A DNA stretch of 64,000 nucleotides, taken from positions 10,540,001 through 10,604,000 of the forward strand of contig NC_064220.1 in NCBI RefSeq assembly GCF_023101765.2, in the 5' to 3' direction. This stretch comes from Spodoptera frugiperda (taxonomy: Eukaryota > Arthropoda > Insecta > Lepidoptera > Noctuidae). Of the stretch, positions 42,701 to 52,383 are shown piece after piece. The notes under the pieces are model-generated. The model saw nothing but the letters and a program-made list of their open reading frames with translations, ran no database searches and was not told where the DNA came from. The position numbers and the translations under genes were made by a program. Positions within the stretch are counted from its first letter, which is position 1. Each line of letters begins with the position of its first letter.

Positions 42701-44608
42701 CTCTGATTTAATACTTCTTTAATCACATCTTTTGTGTTTCGCCTGAAACAATATTAATTATCTATTTATTATATCCGGAGTGATACCACGGCTTCACAGA
42801 AATAGTAAAGTAATTTTCCTAAAGTTGCTACCAAATTTTGAACGCATGCTTCTCGCTGAAAAAAGGCACAGATTTTTTGGACTTTTGTAGTTTCTGAAAT
42901 GAAATAAACATTTGGGAAATTTTTGTTTTTTGCTTACGCACATTGGAGGCCCGAGGGCCCCGTATAATTGATACGGGGCTAGCTACGCCCCAGGCACGTA
43001 TTTATCAGGATATATAGGTACCCATCCCAGCGAAATAAGTTAAAAAATTATAAGTATCCATACCGACGAGCATGCATGAAAAGACTGATTACTGTTAATG
43101 AAGCGAAACAAGTATGTAAGATTCGTAGCAATTGGCATTCCATTGTGTCTGCCATTGCAGACAGGCGTGAGGTTATGTACGTGTATGTAGGTATAAACTC
43201 ACCAATCAAAATTCTCGGGTGGCTCTTGATTTTGGTATCGATCATTAAACAGTACACTATCTTCGCGCAATGGGCCATGTTCATGTTGAGTGCAGTCAGA
43301 GACAATATCGATGCGTTTGTCTGTCGGCGTTAAGAGCATTTGTTCAACAAACTCCTGTTTCGACATATCAGAGAATTTCGTCAAACCGAACACTGTTCTT
43401 CCTTCTAGTTTGTTTAACTGCGCTATTTCCTTTAGTGAGGCCTGTAAAATAATAACAACACACATAAATAGCCTATAAATGGCCACTGCCGACCAAAGGT
43501 TTCTTGTCCCATGGAGAAGGTTTGAGCATTAATCACACCGCTTGCTCAGCTTAATTTCAGACTCATAATTAGAAATTATAATAAGCATAGGTTTCCTCAT
43601 GATGTTTTTCTTCGCCGTTTGTCAGTGGTATCAAAAATAATCTAATAATGTACCGTACATATAACTCGGAAAAAGTCATATTGACATTTGCCGTTATTAA
43701 TAGGTTTCGAAAAAAACATTACATACCGATACCTTAATTGGCAAACCAGCTAACTCCTTATGAGCAAATTTTTCAGGAGACACTTAAAACTCTATCATAC
43801 TTTTTGTTCCATACGATGTTAACAAAAAAAAAAACGAAATGTGGAGTTGGCTGGTTTGCCAATTAAGGTATCGATACGATATATACAGTACATCGTATGT
43901 GATGTTATGTTATGTTATTAAATAAGTATATGATATACCTACATACTTTTTTTCCTGTAAACGTTTAATTACTCATTGGATGTAGGTACTAGGTACATAT
44001 AACATTTTACCCAGTAACATTAAAAGTCCCATGTAAGCAAGGCATAAACCTTGCTACAGTAGACAATGTCACCTAATAGTACTTCCCCTATACTCATTAT
44101 AGGTACTCGATTAATACCTAGCCTAAAATAAACAGGTATTAAATAAAATGTACATTTAACTAGTTACTTCCGCCCGGATTCACCCGCTCTGCTTGGCTCC
44201 TATTGGTCATAGCGTGATGTTTTATAGCCTATAGCCTTCCTCTATAAATGCACTATCCAACACAAAAATAATTATTCAAATCGGACCAGTAGTTCCGGAG
44301 ATAAGCGCGTTCAAACAAAAAAACAAACTCTTCAGCTTTATAATATTAGTATACATTTATAAGGAAATTTCTATATAAAAACTCACCTTAAAATTCTCGA
44401 AACGTCGTTCATACTCGTCATCTTCATAATTTTTTTTGAAATCCTTTATATATTTCTGAAATTTCAGCCGTCTCAGGTCTAGCACTTCAATCCCTTCTTT
44501 CAAATTCACTTTAAAACTATTATACGTTTGCATAAAAGCCCATAATTCGAAAACAATAAATAAAGAAGAAAATAAGATTACAACTAACAATATGATGTTA
44601 TTATTCAT
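39706..44608 (-). CDS. Cathepsin O-like cysteine protease 1, six exons, complete
   Basis: Papain-family (C1A) protease of cathepsin O type, expected to be made as a secreted/lysosomal zymogen. Exons in order: 44608-44387, 43441-43203, 42742-42607, 41683-41490, 40941-40825 and 39901-39706; phases join over 367 residues. The start was set at the ATG opening a hydrophobic signal segment (MNNNIILLVVILFSSLFIV); the upstream in-frame ATG gives an unlikely N-terminus. An I29-type prodomain follows (RRLKFQKYIKDF ... FGLTKFSDMSKQEF), then NFDWR at the mature boundary. The active site reads NQRRCRGCWAFS (Cys173, with the oxyanion Gln six residues before), SNHVVQLIGY (His309) and LKNSYGEDFGENGY (Asn334; the usual NSW is NSY). 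GPLVVAVDATNWMNYIGG and CGIKDEV match cathepsin O better than cathepsin L. The exon 4 donor is GTTAAT, weak but GT and phase-correct. All catalytic residues are present. Confidence 0.93.
40130..40690 (-). repeat. Dispersed repeat, long form with internal ORF
   Basis: Flanking blocks match the short form at 27770-28000 in inverse orientation (TACGTAGAAATGACGTATTT, GACGGTCTAATTAAATTTTC, TTTTCATACCCCGTCATCAT). Between them, a minus-strand frame at 40579-40373 encodes about 68 residues including AIPSCRTVSRAKSPLPRTM and FLDSKPECDVF. This resembles the C-terminal end of a non-LTR retrotransposon polymerase; that resemblance is from memory and weak. It lies in the intron between protease exons 5 and 6. 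Confidence 0.4.
41031..41205. repeat. MITE with about 60-bp inverted arms
   Basis: TTAATTATTATGTTATCGGC ... TTTGACGAGGAACTCGACTA on the left faces TAGTCGAGTTCCTCGTCAAA ... GCCGATAACATAAAAATTAA on the right. The centre has TCATATTCATGAGCAGCATT. A second copy is at 49048-49481 and fragments occur near 29190 and 48780. It lies in a protease intron. Confidence 0.8.
41225..41325 (+). mobile_element. Family B retroposon 5' fragment plus SINE 2 fragment
   Basis: GGTCCGGCTCGACCGGAGTG, ATACCACGGCCTCGCAGAAA and GACGTGAAACAACGCATGCG belong to family B in sense orientation. Shortly after, 41362-41442 (ACATGGGACTTACAATATAA ... GTGCCATAATGTGCACCTCT) is a family 2 SINE 3' fragment. Confidence 0.7.
42205..42435 (+). 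mobile_element. Diverged family B retroposon in protease intron
   Basis: GCATGATACAACGCTTGCGC, CTTGCATTGTGTTTGGTCAT, GAGTGAGGTTACCCGTGGC and GGTTACCATCAGGTGATCCG keep the sense-orientation order, ending GCGCGTTTTTAG. A further fragment, CCGGAGTGATACCACGGCTT, is near 42776. Confidence 0.65.
43727..43873. repeat. MITE with 31-bp near-perfect inverted ends
   Basis: CGATACCTTAATTGGCAAAC then CAGCTAACTCC at the left; the right end is its inverse with a single mismatch. The 85-bp centre is AT-rich. No ORF. It lies in protease 1 intron 1. Confidence 0.9.
44165..44352 (+). mobile_element. RTE-like retroposon tail
   Basis: TTCCGCCCGGATTCACCCGC, ATTGGTCATAGCGTGATGTT, AAATCGGACCAGTAGTTCCG and GCTTTATAATATTAGTAT follow the order of the 8340-8497 copy. 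It ends 35 bp before the donor of protease exon 1. Confidence 0.55.
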
Positions 44609-44919
44609 CTCTGCAATCAAGCTATTGAAAATTGTATCAAAAACTGTTTGGCAGTTTACGAGATATGGACACACACAAGTATTATACACAGGGATTGTGT
44701 CGTAACTAACATTATTTGATTTAAATAAATAATTTTCCTGTGAGGATAGTATTAAAAGTATTATTGTGTCCATATGAAAATACCTATTGTTACAAATCAT
44801 ATTGTGTATGTCATGTAAATATTTCCTCAATCGTTAACTGGCTCATTAAATTAAGTAGTTCAATGGCTGTGCTAATTAAATTTTAGTTTTTAATCTACAT
44901 CAAAAGAGGAATGCGAGAG

Positions 44920-45090
44920 AGCCATGCTTCGGTACAAATGGGCTCGACCGGACAGAAAACCGACGTGAAACAACGCTTACGTTGTGTGAGGTTATCGGAG
45001 GCCCAATTACCCCTCTTCCCAATCCCCGATTCCCCAACAACCCTTTAATCCCTAACCCCCAAAAGGCCGGCAACGCACATGTAACGCCTA
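44920..45090 (+). mobile_element. Family B retroposon followed by short tandem repeat
   Basis: CATGCTTCGGTACAAATGGG, GACGTGAAACAACGCTTACG, CAATTACCCCTCTTCCCAAT, AAAGGCCGGCAACGCACATG, then CGCCTAATGTTAGA. The usual 3' end is replaced by three copies of CCTAATGTTAGATA(C) at 45088-45137. That repeat is not the insect telomere motif. Confidence 0.75.
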
Positions 45091-45257
45091 ATGTTAGATT
45101 ACCTAATGTTAGATACCCTAATGTTAGATACCCTTTATTTAACATACATGATACACATTTCCTAATGTCGAAACGACCATGATAATTGGACAAAAATATT
45201 ATACATATAGTAGGTATTTTTCCTTATAATAAATCATGAATATGATTCACATTGATG

Positions 45258-45565
45258 TCATCCTAATATTACTCAGCTCGTTGCCTCGTTTGTGTCGGGT
45301 TCGATTCCCGTGTCGGGCGAATTATTACGGAGCTTTGTGTCTAGATATTACTCGGCTCGTAGCCTTGTTTGTGTCGGGTTCGATTCCCGTGTCGGGCGAA
45401 GTATTACGGAGCTTTTTCGAAAATTTCTCAGTAGTAGCACGGAATCTGGAATAGAGCTCACACCCTATTACATGAGACTTATAAGACAAATGGTAAAAAG
45501 TGGGTGTACATTGTACAATGACATTACATGCCGTAAAGTGCACCTCTAGTGCCTACCCCTCCAGG
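45258..45565 (+). mobile_element. Family 2 SINE with duplicated tRNA-like head
   Basis: A segment with CGTTTGTGTCGGGTTCGATT and CCCGTGTCGGGCGAA, ending TATTACGGAGCTTTG, occurs at about 45268-45337. It occurs again at about 45347-45415 with few changes, giving two B boxes in one element. The normal body follows: TTTCTCAGTAGTAGCACGGA, GGTGTACATTGTACAATGAC, GTGCACCTCTAGTGCCTACC. Confidence 0.8.
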
Positions 45566-45828
45566 TGTGAAGTTGCACACAATATAACTTAGGTAAATAG
45601 AAATGATTAGGATTTTTAAATAAAATTCATAGGACATACTGTAAAGTGGTATATTAAATGGAACTTTAAAGGCACGTACTTATGAGTATTGTGTAACAAA
45701 ATATAGAATTGGTACCTTCATACCGTACTTAACTATATAACTTTATTATGTATCTTAAAAAACTTTAACATATTAAAAAATATTCGAGATATATAATACT
45801 TATTTACATAAAAATCAGGGCTTTTTTT

Positions 45829-46443
45829 TTTTTGAGGGGGGAAAATCATCCAATGACTTTTCCCGCCTTGGGCGAGGCGAGAAGGAGTGTCAGACTCTTA
45901 CTGACTAAAAACCACCCCGTTCCTTCTCCTGCTTTTCGAGCCGGAGCCCCGGTAAACCCGCTAGGTAGTCCGCAGCTCCGGATCAGGCATCAGCCCTGCT
46001 GGGCCCCATCTGTGGTGGTCTGATGGCTCTTTGAGGCGCGCGCGGAACGCTACGTGCCGTACGCACGGGTCTGGTTCTGTTCGGGCGGTGAGCTACCCTT
46101 GCTCGCCGTCCGCAGGCCCGCACTTACGGTGGCCGGAGATCGTCTCGCGATCCCCGACGCCCGGAGTGTCTCTCGCGACGGCTGGGGCGTGAGGAGGTTT
46201 GTTCTCTCACGCGCCCCGCCTCCTCCTTAGCTAGCATGACTGCTTCGCAGAAGGAGGAGACGGCATCCCAGTCGCTCTCGCTCCGCACCATGGCCTGAAC
46301 CAGTGCCGGGCGCGAGAGGTCGCCGTCGCCGACCACATCCCTGAGGACTTGGCGGTGCTCAGCCCACGCAGGGCACACCGCCACCGTATGTTCTACCGTG
46401 TCCTCCGGGCGGTCCTCACAGTGATGACACCCGGGCGTTTCCT
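45829..46443 (-). mobile_element. R1/I-type LINE 3' end: ORF C-terminus, 3' UTR and poly(A)
   Basis: On the minus strand an open frame from about 46443 to 46124 encodes a cysteine-histidine motif (CHHCEDRPEDTVEHTVAVC) and an Ala/Arg-rich C-terminus ending in RDDLRPP. This is typical of R1/I-clade LINE ORF2 ends. It runs without a break into GGACGGCGAGCAAGGGTAG, CCACCACAGATGGGGCCCAG, GATCCGGAGCTGCGGACTAC, the standard tail and an A-run (T-run at 45829-45834 on). It is 5'-truncated; no reverse transcriptase remains. This copy identifies the parent of the many short tails. Confidence 0.85.
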
Positions 46444-46570
46444 CCCGCCCAATAAGGAACAGGAACTAACTAAATAAAATTCATGGCTTAAGACGCACTT
46501 CGGTAAAACCGGACTCGCGGATTACAACTGGAAGCTACGGCGCCTTGCGCGCTTTTGTGTTTTGCACGGT

Positions 46571-46993
46571 TAAGGTGCTTTTCAAGGAAGAGATGTGCTA
46601 TGCTTTTTTTTTTTTTTGAGGTGGGAAAATCATCCAATGACTTTTCTCGCCTTGGGCGAGGCGAGAGGGAGTGTCAGACTCTTACTGACTAAAAACCACC
46701 CCGTTCCTTCTCCTGCCTTTCGAGCCGGAGCCCCGGTAAACCCGCTAGGTTGTCCGCAGCTCCGGAAGATGTGCTATGCTACGTTGCTATGTATGTGTGC
46801 TATAGAAGCTTGGATGCATGCTTTAGATGACCTCCTTACTATCGATACTTCGCAAACTCGAGCTGTGCGCATCTTCCTCGCATAGCTACATAGCCTAGTA
46901 TTAGTAGAAACGGTCATATAGTTTCAGAGTTTAGCTATTACATTTTCGTAGTATAGCTACATAGCAAATCTCTGATGGAATAACACCCTCAAT
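46571..46993. mobile_element. MITE interrupted by a LINE tail with exact target duplication
   Basis: The outer element starts AAGGTGCTTTTC...AGATGTGCTATG and ends with the inverse-type CATAGCAAATCTCTGATGGA. Inside, a minus-oriented R1-like LINE tail (46605-46766) is bounded by AGATGTGCTATGCT at 46591-46604 and 46767-46780, a perfect 14-bp duplication. This shows target-primed insertion of the truncated tail. Related MITE ends are at 5600 and 59767. Confidence 0.85.
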
Positions 46994-46999
46994 CGCGTG

Positions 47000-48780
47000 T
47001 GGGAAGTAACCGTAGTGCGGCTTTAACCTAAGGTAAGACGTCTATAATACCTAATTCGTCAACACCTTTGCATTTTGCAATTGTAAAGATAAATGAGTAT
47101 TCATAATGGACATGAATTATTTAGAACAAAATCTTGACACAAAAGAAACACACCAATTAACCCAACACCTTTTATTTTTTAATGTAATGAGTATTTCAAA
47201 GTACCAACGTTTAAAACATATATTTAACAATTTGAGACAATTAAAAGTATTTCTTGTTCCGCTAAGTTTAAAGTCCTTTTTAGACTACACATAAACTCCT
47301 TTAAAGTTTAGTATTCGAGAATATTCCAGTATTATTTTAAAATCTTAACATTCTTAATTCTAAAAAAATAAAAAAAACGATAAATACAAACATCCGAACA
47401 TAGTACCTCTTCCATTTTTGAAGTAGGTAAAAATGGATATTATGTTATAAATATATATCACATTAATGTTGAAAATTTTATAACTTTATTTATTCATTTG
47501 TACTTAGGCGTTTAACAAAAATGTATTCGAAAAAAAAATAACTGCAATAAAATAATATAAACAAAATAAAATCAAAAACAACAGTTAAAATGTCTAACTA
47601 TCACTTAAAATAGATATTTAAAAAATGGCCTTACTTATAGTAGAACTACTAGAAGTATAATTAAAAAAATACGTAATTTAAGGTTTACCTTTAATATTAC
47701 TACCTGGTAAATCCATATAAGGTTTTTGTTATGTAAACATAATATTAATAATTATTTATTACCGTTTATGGCACTTACTAAAGGCACTTTACGCACACAC
47801 TAAAATTGTTCAATATTTTTAAATTATGTATAGTTAATCTAATTATTTAGTATGCAGGTAAAGAAATGTCTGGCTTATTCATGACGATAAAGTTACTCGA
47901 CAAATTTCAAGGTAGGACAGGGGCCTATACCTACTGATAGGTTGGCGCAAATGAACCAACTAATCAGAGTGCCGAACGCGGTCTCGTTTCGTTTTCATTT
48001 AACGTAAAGGAAACCACTTCCATACCACTAGTTTCACAATTTAAATTCAGTTTACATGATCTAATGGAGTATTGAGTATTTTTATTGTATTTAAGCTAAT
48101 TAAAAGGAAATATGAACACTACATAGTAGTACTAAAATTGACATAGAATGCCCTGTTATATACCCTGTGTTAAATGGCTCATATCATGTAAAAATATATG
48201 TATCAAAACTTAATACTAATTATGTATTACTTTTATTTATAAATGAGGCAAATATAACAGCAATAGTTATCAATTAATCTAGGAAATGTTTGTTTGTTCT
48301 GTTTTGTATTTCAATAAGTTCTGAAATTAGGCTGTTACTGCAACGATTCTAAAGTTTTGGGAAACTTACTTTCCTATAGAATTCGGTCAAGTGCGATTCC
48401 AGAAATCTATCTATCCATAATCAACACGTGTTGAGCAGAGGCAAAAGCTAGTATAATATTATAAAACTCTTCTCTTCCTAAGTAACTGACTAATAGACAA
48501 AGTAAAAACAAAACTACTGATCGTAAAATAGCTGCTTGAGAGGAAATATACCAAAATACCTCTCTGGAACGGAGTCACGGTATTTTATTTATTGCTATTA
48601 CATTCACCATCAAATCGAGTAGATACTTAAATTCGAATTAACATCATTAAAAACTACTTACACAAATTCAACTAATAATTATCTACACTTAAAAACAAAT
48701 AAAAACTAAAAATATTTGTTACTCTGTATGAGCGCATTTGCACCATACTTAAACATTAAATTAATTATGTTATACATACA
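47000..48780. other. AT-rich spacer between the two protease genes
   Basis: No coding exon or family motif is recognised. A 62-codon plus-strand frame at 47106-47294 has no recognisable domain and is most simply chance in AT-rich DNA. A partial hairpin MITE lies at 47935-48013 (AACCAACTAATCAGAGTGCC, CGAACGCGGTCTCGTTTCG), and a fragment of the 41031-type MITE near 48780. Confidence 0.45.
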
Positions 48781-49047
48781 GTTTACTTACGTAACTATCT
48801 CACGAGGTAACTCGATTACTTTCAAGTCAAGACAGGGCCTAAATGAAACGGTGAGCACCCGAAAATATCATACAACATAATTAATTTAATTTCTCACGAT
48901 AGTTATAATACAAAAATAGTTAAAAATAGCTTATATTCAATAATGGCAAGGCATAGGTATCTATATATCTAATAACCTACTTAAAAGGCCACATTTAACA
49001 CTAAAACAAAACTTTATACACAACATTTGCCTAACTTAACTACTAAA

Positions 49048-49481
49048 TTAATTATTATGTTATCGGTTTACTCACGTAACTGTTTGACGAGGAACTCGAC
49101 ACGGTGATTGTTGCTGAATGCTGCTCATGAATATAAGCATCTAGCATGGTTTAAAACTGCTGACGGCGAGCAATGGTAGCTCGCTGGCTGACCAGAACCA
49201 GAATCATCCGATCAAGCATCAAGTGCTATCAGACCACCACAGATGGGGCCCAGTAGAGCTGATGCCGATCCGGAGCTGCGGACTACCTAGCGGATTACCG
49301 GAGCTCCGGCTCAAAAAGCAAGAGTAGGAACGGGATGGTTTTTAGTCAGTAAGAGTCTGACACTCCCTCTCGCCTCGCTCAAGGCGAGAGAAGTCATTGG
49401 ATGACTTTCTCCCCTCAAAAATAACATGGTTTAGTTCCTCGTCAAACAGTTACGTGAGTAAACCGATAATATAATAATTAA
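49048..49481. mobile_element. MITE split by an R1-like LINE tail, 9-bp target duplication
   Basis: TTAATTATTATGTTATCGG ... GTTTGACGAGGAACTCGAC at the left and GTTCCTCGTCAAACAGTTAC ... ATAATAATTAA at the right are the arms of the 41031-41205 MITE family. A LINE tail at 49154-49434 interrupts it between two copies of CATGGTTTA (49145-49153 and 49435-49443). This LINE copy starts with GACGGCGAGCAATGGTAGCT, matching the 3' UTR just after the LINE ORF at 46123. Confidence 0.85.
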
Positions 49482-49528
49482 CTTAACTACTATGTAACTG
49501 AAAAAATGTCTCAAAAACATCTCACTGT

Positions 49529-52319
49529 TTACTTCACGTCAACGGTAGCCACTTCGTTCGCCAGTCCACAGATATTGGAGCCTATAGCCAGGTTCAAATA
49601 CCCGGCGTTGCCAAAATCTTTGCCCCACGAGTTTTTGGCTATGTAGTAGGGGACGTCACCAGATAGATCGTAGCCAACCAATTCTACTGCGTGGTTGAGT
49701 TCCGCTGGTGAACCGCTGGAATTAAAAATTTGATTATTTAATAAAGTGTCAAAATTATTGTCGTTGTCAAGATTTTTTATGGTATAAGGTGGTAAACGAG
49801 CTGACAAATCACCTGATGGTAAGCAATCGACACCGCTCATGGACACACGCAATACTAGAGGAGTTACAACTACGTTATGGCTTTTTGATGTTAGTGATAT
49901 GAAAATTGGGGGATTGGGGGATTTGGGGATAGGGGATCAGGCCTCCGGTAACCTCTCTTACGTGGCGTAGTTTCACGCCGGTTCTCTGTGAGGCCATGAT
50001 GGTCGAGCCGGCTCATTCATACCGCAGCATGGCTTTTACTCTCTTAATTTTAGGGTAACCTGGGTATGTAGGTCACTATTTTGTATTTTTATACAAGATT
50101 GTATAGAGGTACCAATATCAATGTATTATTGTGGAACATACCCGCAATGGAACTGTATGATGCCGCCGAGGTAGTGTTGCCAGGTGAGCGCGTTCACAGC
50201 CACCGTCACCGGCCCGTGCGTCGCCAGCGCGCTCAGGATCTGGTCTTCCGCACCCACGAAACTGGAAACATTTTAGTGAAAATTAAGGCCGTTTTCCAAG
50301 TTTAGTTTATTTAAATTCTTATTAAAAGTAAAATATTGCTTTATGGCAGAGGAAGGCAACTTTTAATCAGTTTACTAGTCACAAAAGTAACCTAATCAGC
50401 AGCAAAATTAGAAACAGTTTTGGTGAATTTACTTCAAATTTGATACTAAAAAAGTCACAAATGTGAAGTGTTACATTTCAAGTCGAACAACTAGAATTAA
50501 ATTTAAAAAAATTGCTACCAACTAAAATAAGCAACTTAATAAGCTTGCAAGTATCAATGTGAATTCTAAACAAACCTCTACACCTTAAGTAATAAAGTCC
50601 AAACTCACTCATCACACGTAAAAGTCTTGACTTTGACTCCTGTGGTATTTTTATTGGCTTTGCAAGCTCCGTCAGTGAGACGGAGTGGATACTCTGCCTC
50701 CTTCTCCACCACGGCGTCGGTCATCACCAGCCAATCGAGGAGCAGGCAGATATCGCCGCCCGCGCACCCGAGGTTACCCAAACCTGCGCAGTCTATTACC
50801 TCCTGTAATGTATTTAAAAAAAAACATGAAATAATGTGTTAAAAAATATACAGTATGTTAACTAACAGAGGGCGTTCCTGTTAACCCGCAATAGTATAGC
50901 ATCCATACATGCTAAAAAAAATATTACCATTCAAAAACAAAACAATTTTTTTTTTAAATATTAAATATTCACCAAACATTTTAAATAGAAGGAAGGCAAC
51001 ATTGCAATTTATTGCTTATTTTTCGATGCTGATATTTTTATTTTATTCTATAATAATATAGATTAACGAGTTTAAAGGAACGCTCTCGGTTAGTTAACAT
51101 ACTGTATTTTGTTCGATTGCCTTGTTTCGACAGGTTTCGGGATTCGATTACTATCATTGCAGGTATCAACTTATTCCTATTTTACAGTTTTAAAACATTA
51201 ACTCTACCGGTAAATTCGGGTTGCTATGACCCAAAATATATAACCAATAGGAATCTAAAACGTATTTTAGATTTTCATTGATCTAAAAGTTTGGGTCACA
51301 GTTATTATAGCCCGCGGGAGTAACGTTGACCCAAATTTTATAATCAATAAGAATCCAGAACAAAGCTTATATTAGGTCTTCATTGGTCTAAGAGTTTGGT
51401 GCCTGGTGCATGTAATTGGGGGTAGCCTATAAGGTAGCTATAGGCTATAGCTATCTATAGGCTACCCCCAATTACATGGGACTCATCTATTATAATTGTA
51501 TGTAGAATAAAAAAATAAAAAAGTGCCTCCTAAAAAATTAAATCGGACCTCGCGGCTGCAACTAAATAACTGCTCTAAATAAATACAATAAAATGATTTA
51601 AGATGACATTTGATGTCGATTTATGGGCTAACAGCTATCAAGATAATAAATTAATGGCTTCCTGACTGATTTGGAAATTGGACCAGTCTTTTGGTTTAAT
51701 TTTATTAACTGACAACATAAATGGTGAAAAGTGGGTGTACATTGTATAGCGGCATTACTTGCCACAATGTGCACCTCTCTCTGTCTACCCTTTCGGGGTT
51801 TAAAGGCGTAACGATATGTATGTATGTTGATTAACTGACTTTACGAAAAAGAAGGAAGTTCTCAGATTGAACTGTATATATGTGTTTGTCTGCGATTATC
51901 TCTCAATTGGCTGAACCGTTTTTGATGCGGTGTTCAGAAAAGTGAGCAGGTTTTGGTACATTAACTATTAACCGAGTTAAAAAAGAGGAGGTCAACATCG
52001 TTTTTATTAAACGTAGATTTAGATTTCAGCCATGATCGTCCCACTGCAGGGCAAAGGCCTTCCCAACAGTCCTTCCACCCCTCTCTGTTTACAGCTTTCA
52101 AAAACGTAGTTTATTAAAAATTATTAATGGAAGTCCGAGTTCGAGAAAATATTTCAAAACAAAATAGTTTTTTAATAAAAACATACTTGCACACTGAGTT
52201 TGTCGAGCTTGCCAGTTTTGATGGCATTCATGGCTTCGATGGTGCCGACCGTGCTGAACGCCCAGCACGCTCCGCACAGACCCTGGTCCTGCACAGGACC
52301 TATCACGCCTTTGGTTCTC
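49529..52319 (-). CDS. Cathepsin O-like cysteine protease 2, mature-domain exons (5' part not found)
   Basis: Papain-family protease paralogous to the gene at 39706-44608. Exons found: 52319-52187, 50802-50609, 50261-50142 and 49715-49529. Their lengths (133, 194, 120, 187) and phases closely match exons 3-6 of protease 1 (136, 194, 117, 196), showing tandem duplication. The 210 residues cover the mature enzyme: VQDQGLCGACWAFS (Gln and catalytic Cys), EVIDCAGLGNLGCAGGD, GPVTVAVNALTWQHYLGG, LNHAVELVGY (His), KNSWGKDFGNAGY (Asn) and CGLANEV before the stop. All catalytic residues are intact and NSW is canonical, unlike copy 1. The first exon found starts in phase, so one or two upstream exons (signal peptide, I29 prodomain) are required. 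None was recognised between 52320 and 64000; they may lie beyond the window or be lost. The codons are GC-richer than in copy 1. Confidence 0.88.
49775..50040 (-). mobile_element. Family B retroposon in protease 2 intron
   Basis: TTTTTTATGGTATAAGGTGG, CACCTGATGGTAAGCAATCG, GGGGGATTGGGGGATTTGGG, TCCGGTAACCTCTCTTACG, CCGGTTCTCTGTGAGGCCAT and CCGCAGCATGGCTTTTACTC on the plus strand. Nearly complete; lies between the last two exons. Confidence 0.8.
51409..51478. repeat. Palindrome with perfect 23-bp arms
   Basis: CATGTAATTGGGGGTAGCCT plus ATA, a 24-bp centre that is itself palindromic (TAGCTATAGGCTATAGCTA), then the exact inverse arm. The whole 70-bp unit can fold into one hairpin. No element family is recognised. 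Confidence 0.9.
51715..51830 (+). mobile_element. Family 2 SINE 3' fragment
   Basis: ACATAAATGGTGAAAAGTGG, GTGTACATTGTATAGCGGCA, ATGTGCACCTCTCTCTGTCT, ACCCTTTCGGGGTTTAAAGG, ending TATGTATGTATG. The tRNA-like head is missing. Confidence 0.75.
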
Positions 52320-52383
52320 CTGGAAAACGAAAATATGGTCATCAGTTTAGTTAGAAGGATAAAATGTTCCTTGTCAATAGTTG

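Larger units (their letters stand above)
50810..52186. other. Large intron of protease 2
   Basis: Mostly AT-rich with no second gene. Between about 51195 and 51400 a segment repeats the theme GACCCAAA(A/T)TTTATAA(C/T)CAATA(G/A)GAATC twice in direct orientation, possibly decayed repeats. It also holds a long palindrome (51409-51478), a SINE fragment (51715-51830) and an inverted retroposon tail near 52020-52100 (TTTCAGCCATGATCGTCCCA). Confidence 0.45.

Noticed and set aside
45088..45137. CCTAATGTTAGAT repeats as interstitial telomere sequence
   Set aside because: The insect telomere unit is TTAGG in uninterrupted tandem; this is a 14-16-bp unit in only three copies.
47106..47294. 62-residue ORF in the AT-rich inter-protease spacer
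   Set aside because: No recognisable motif or splice context; length is within chance expectation for this composition.
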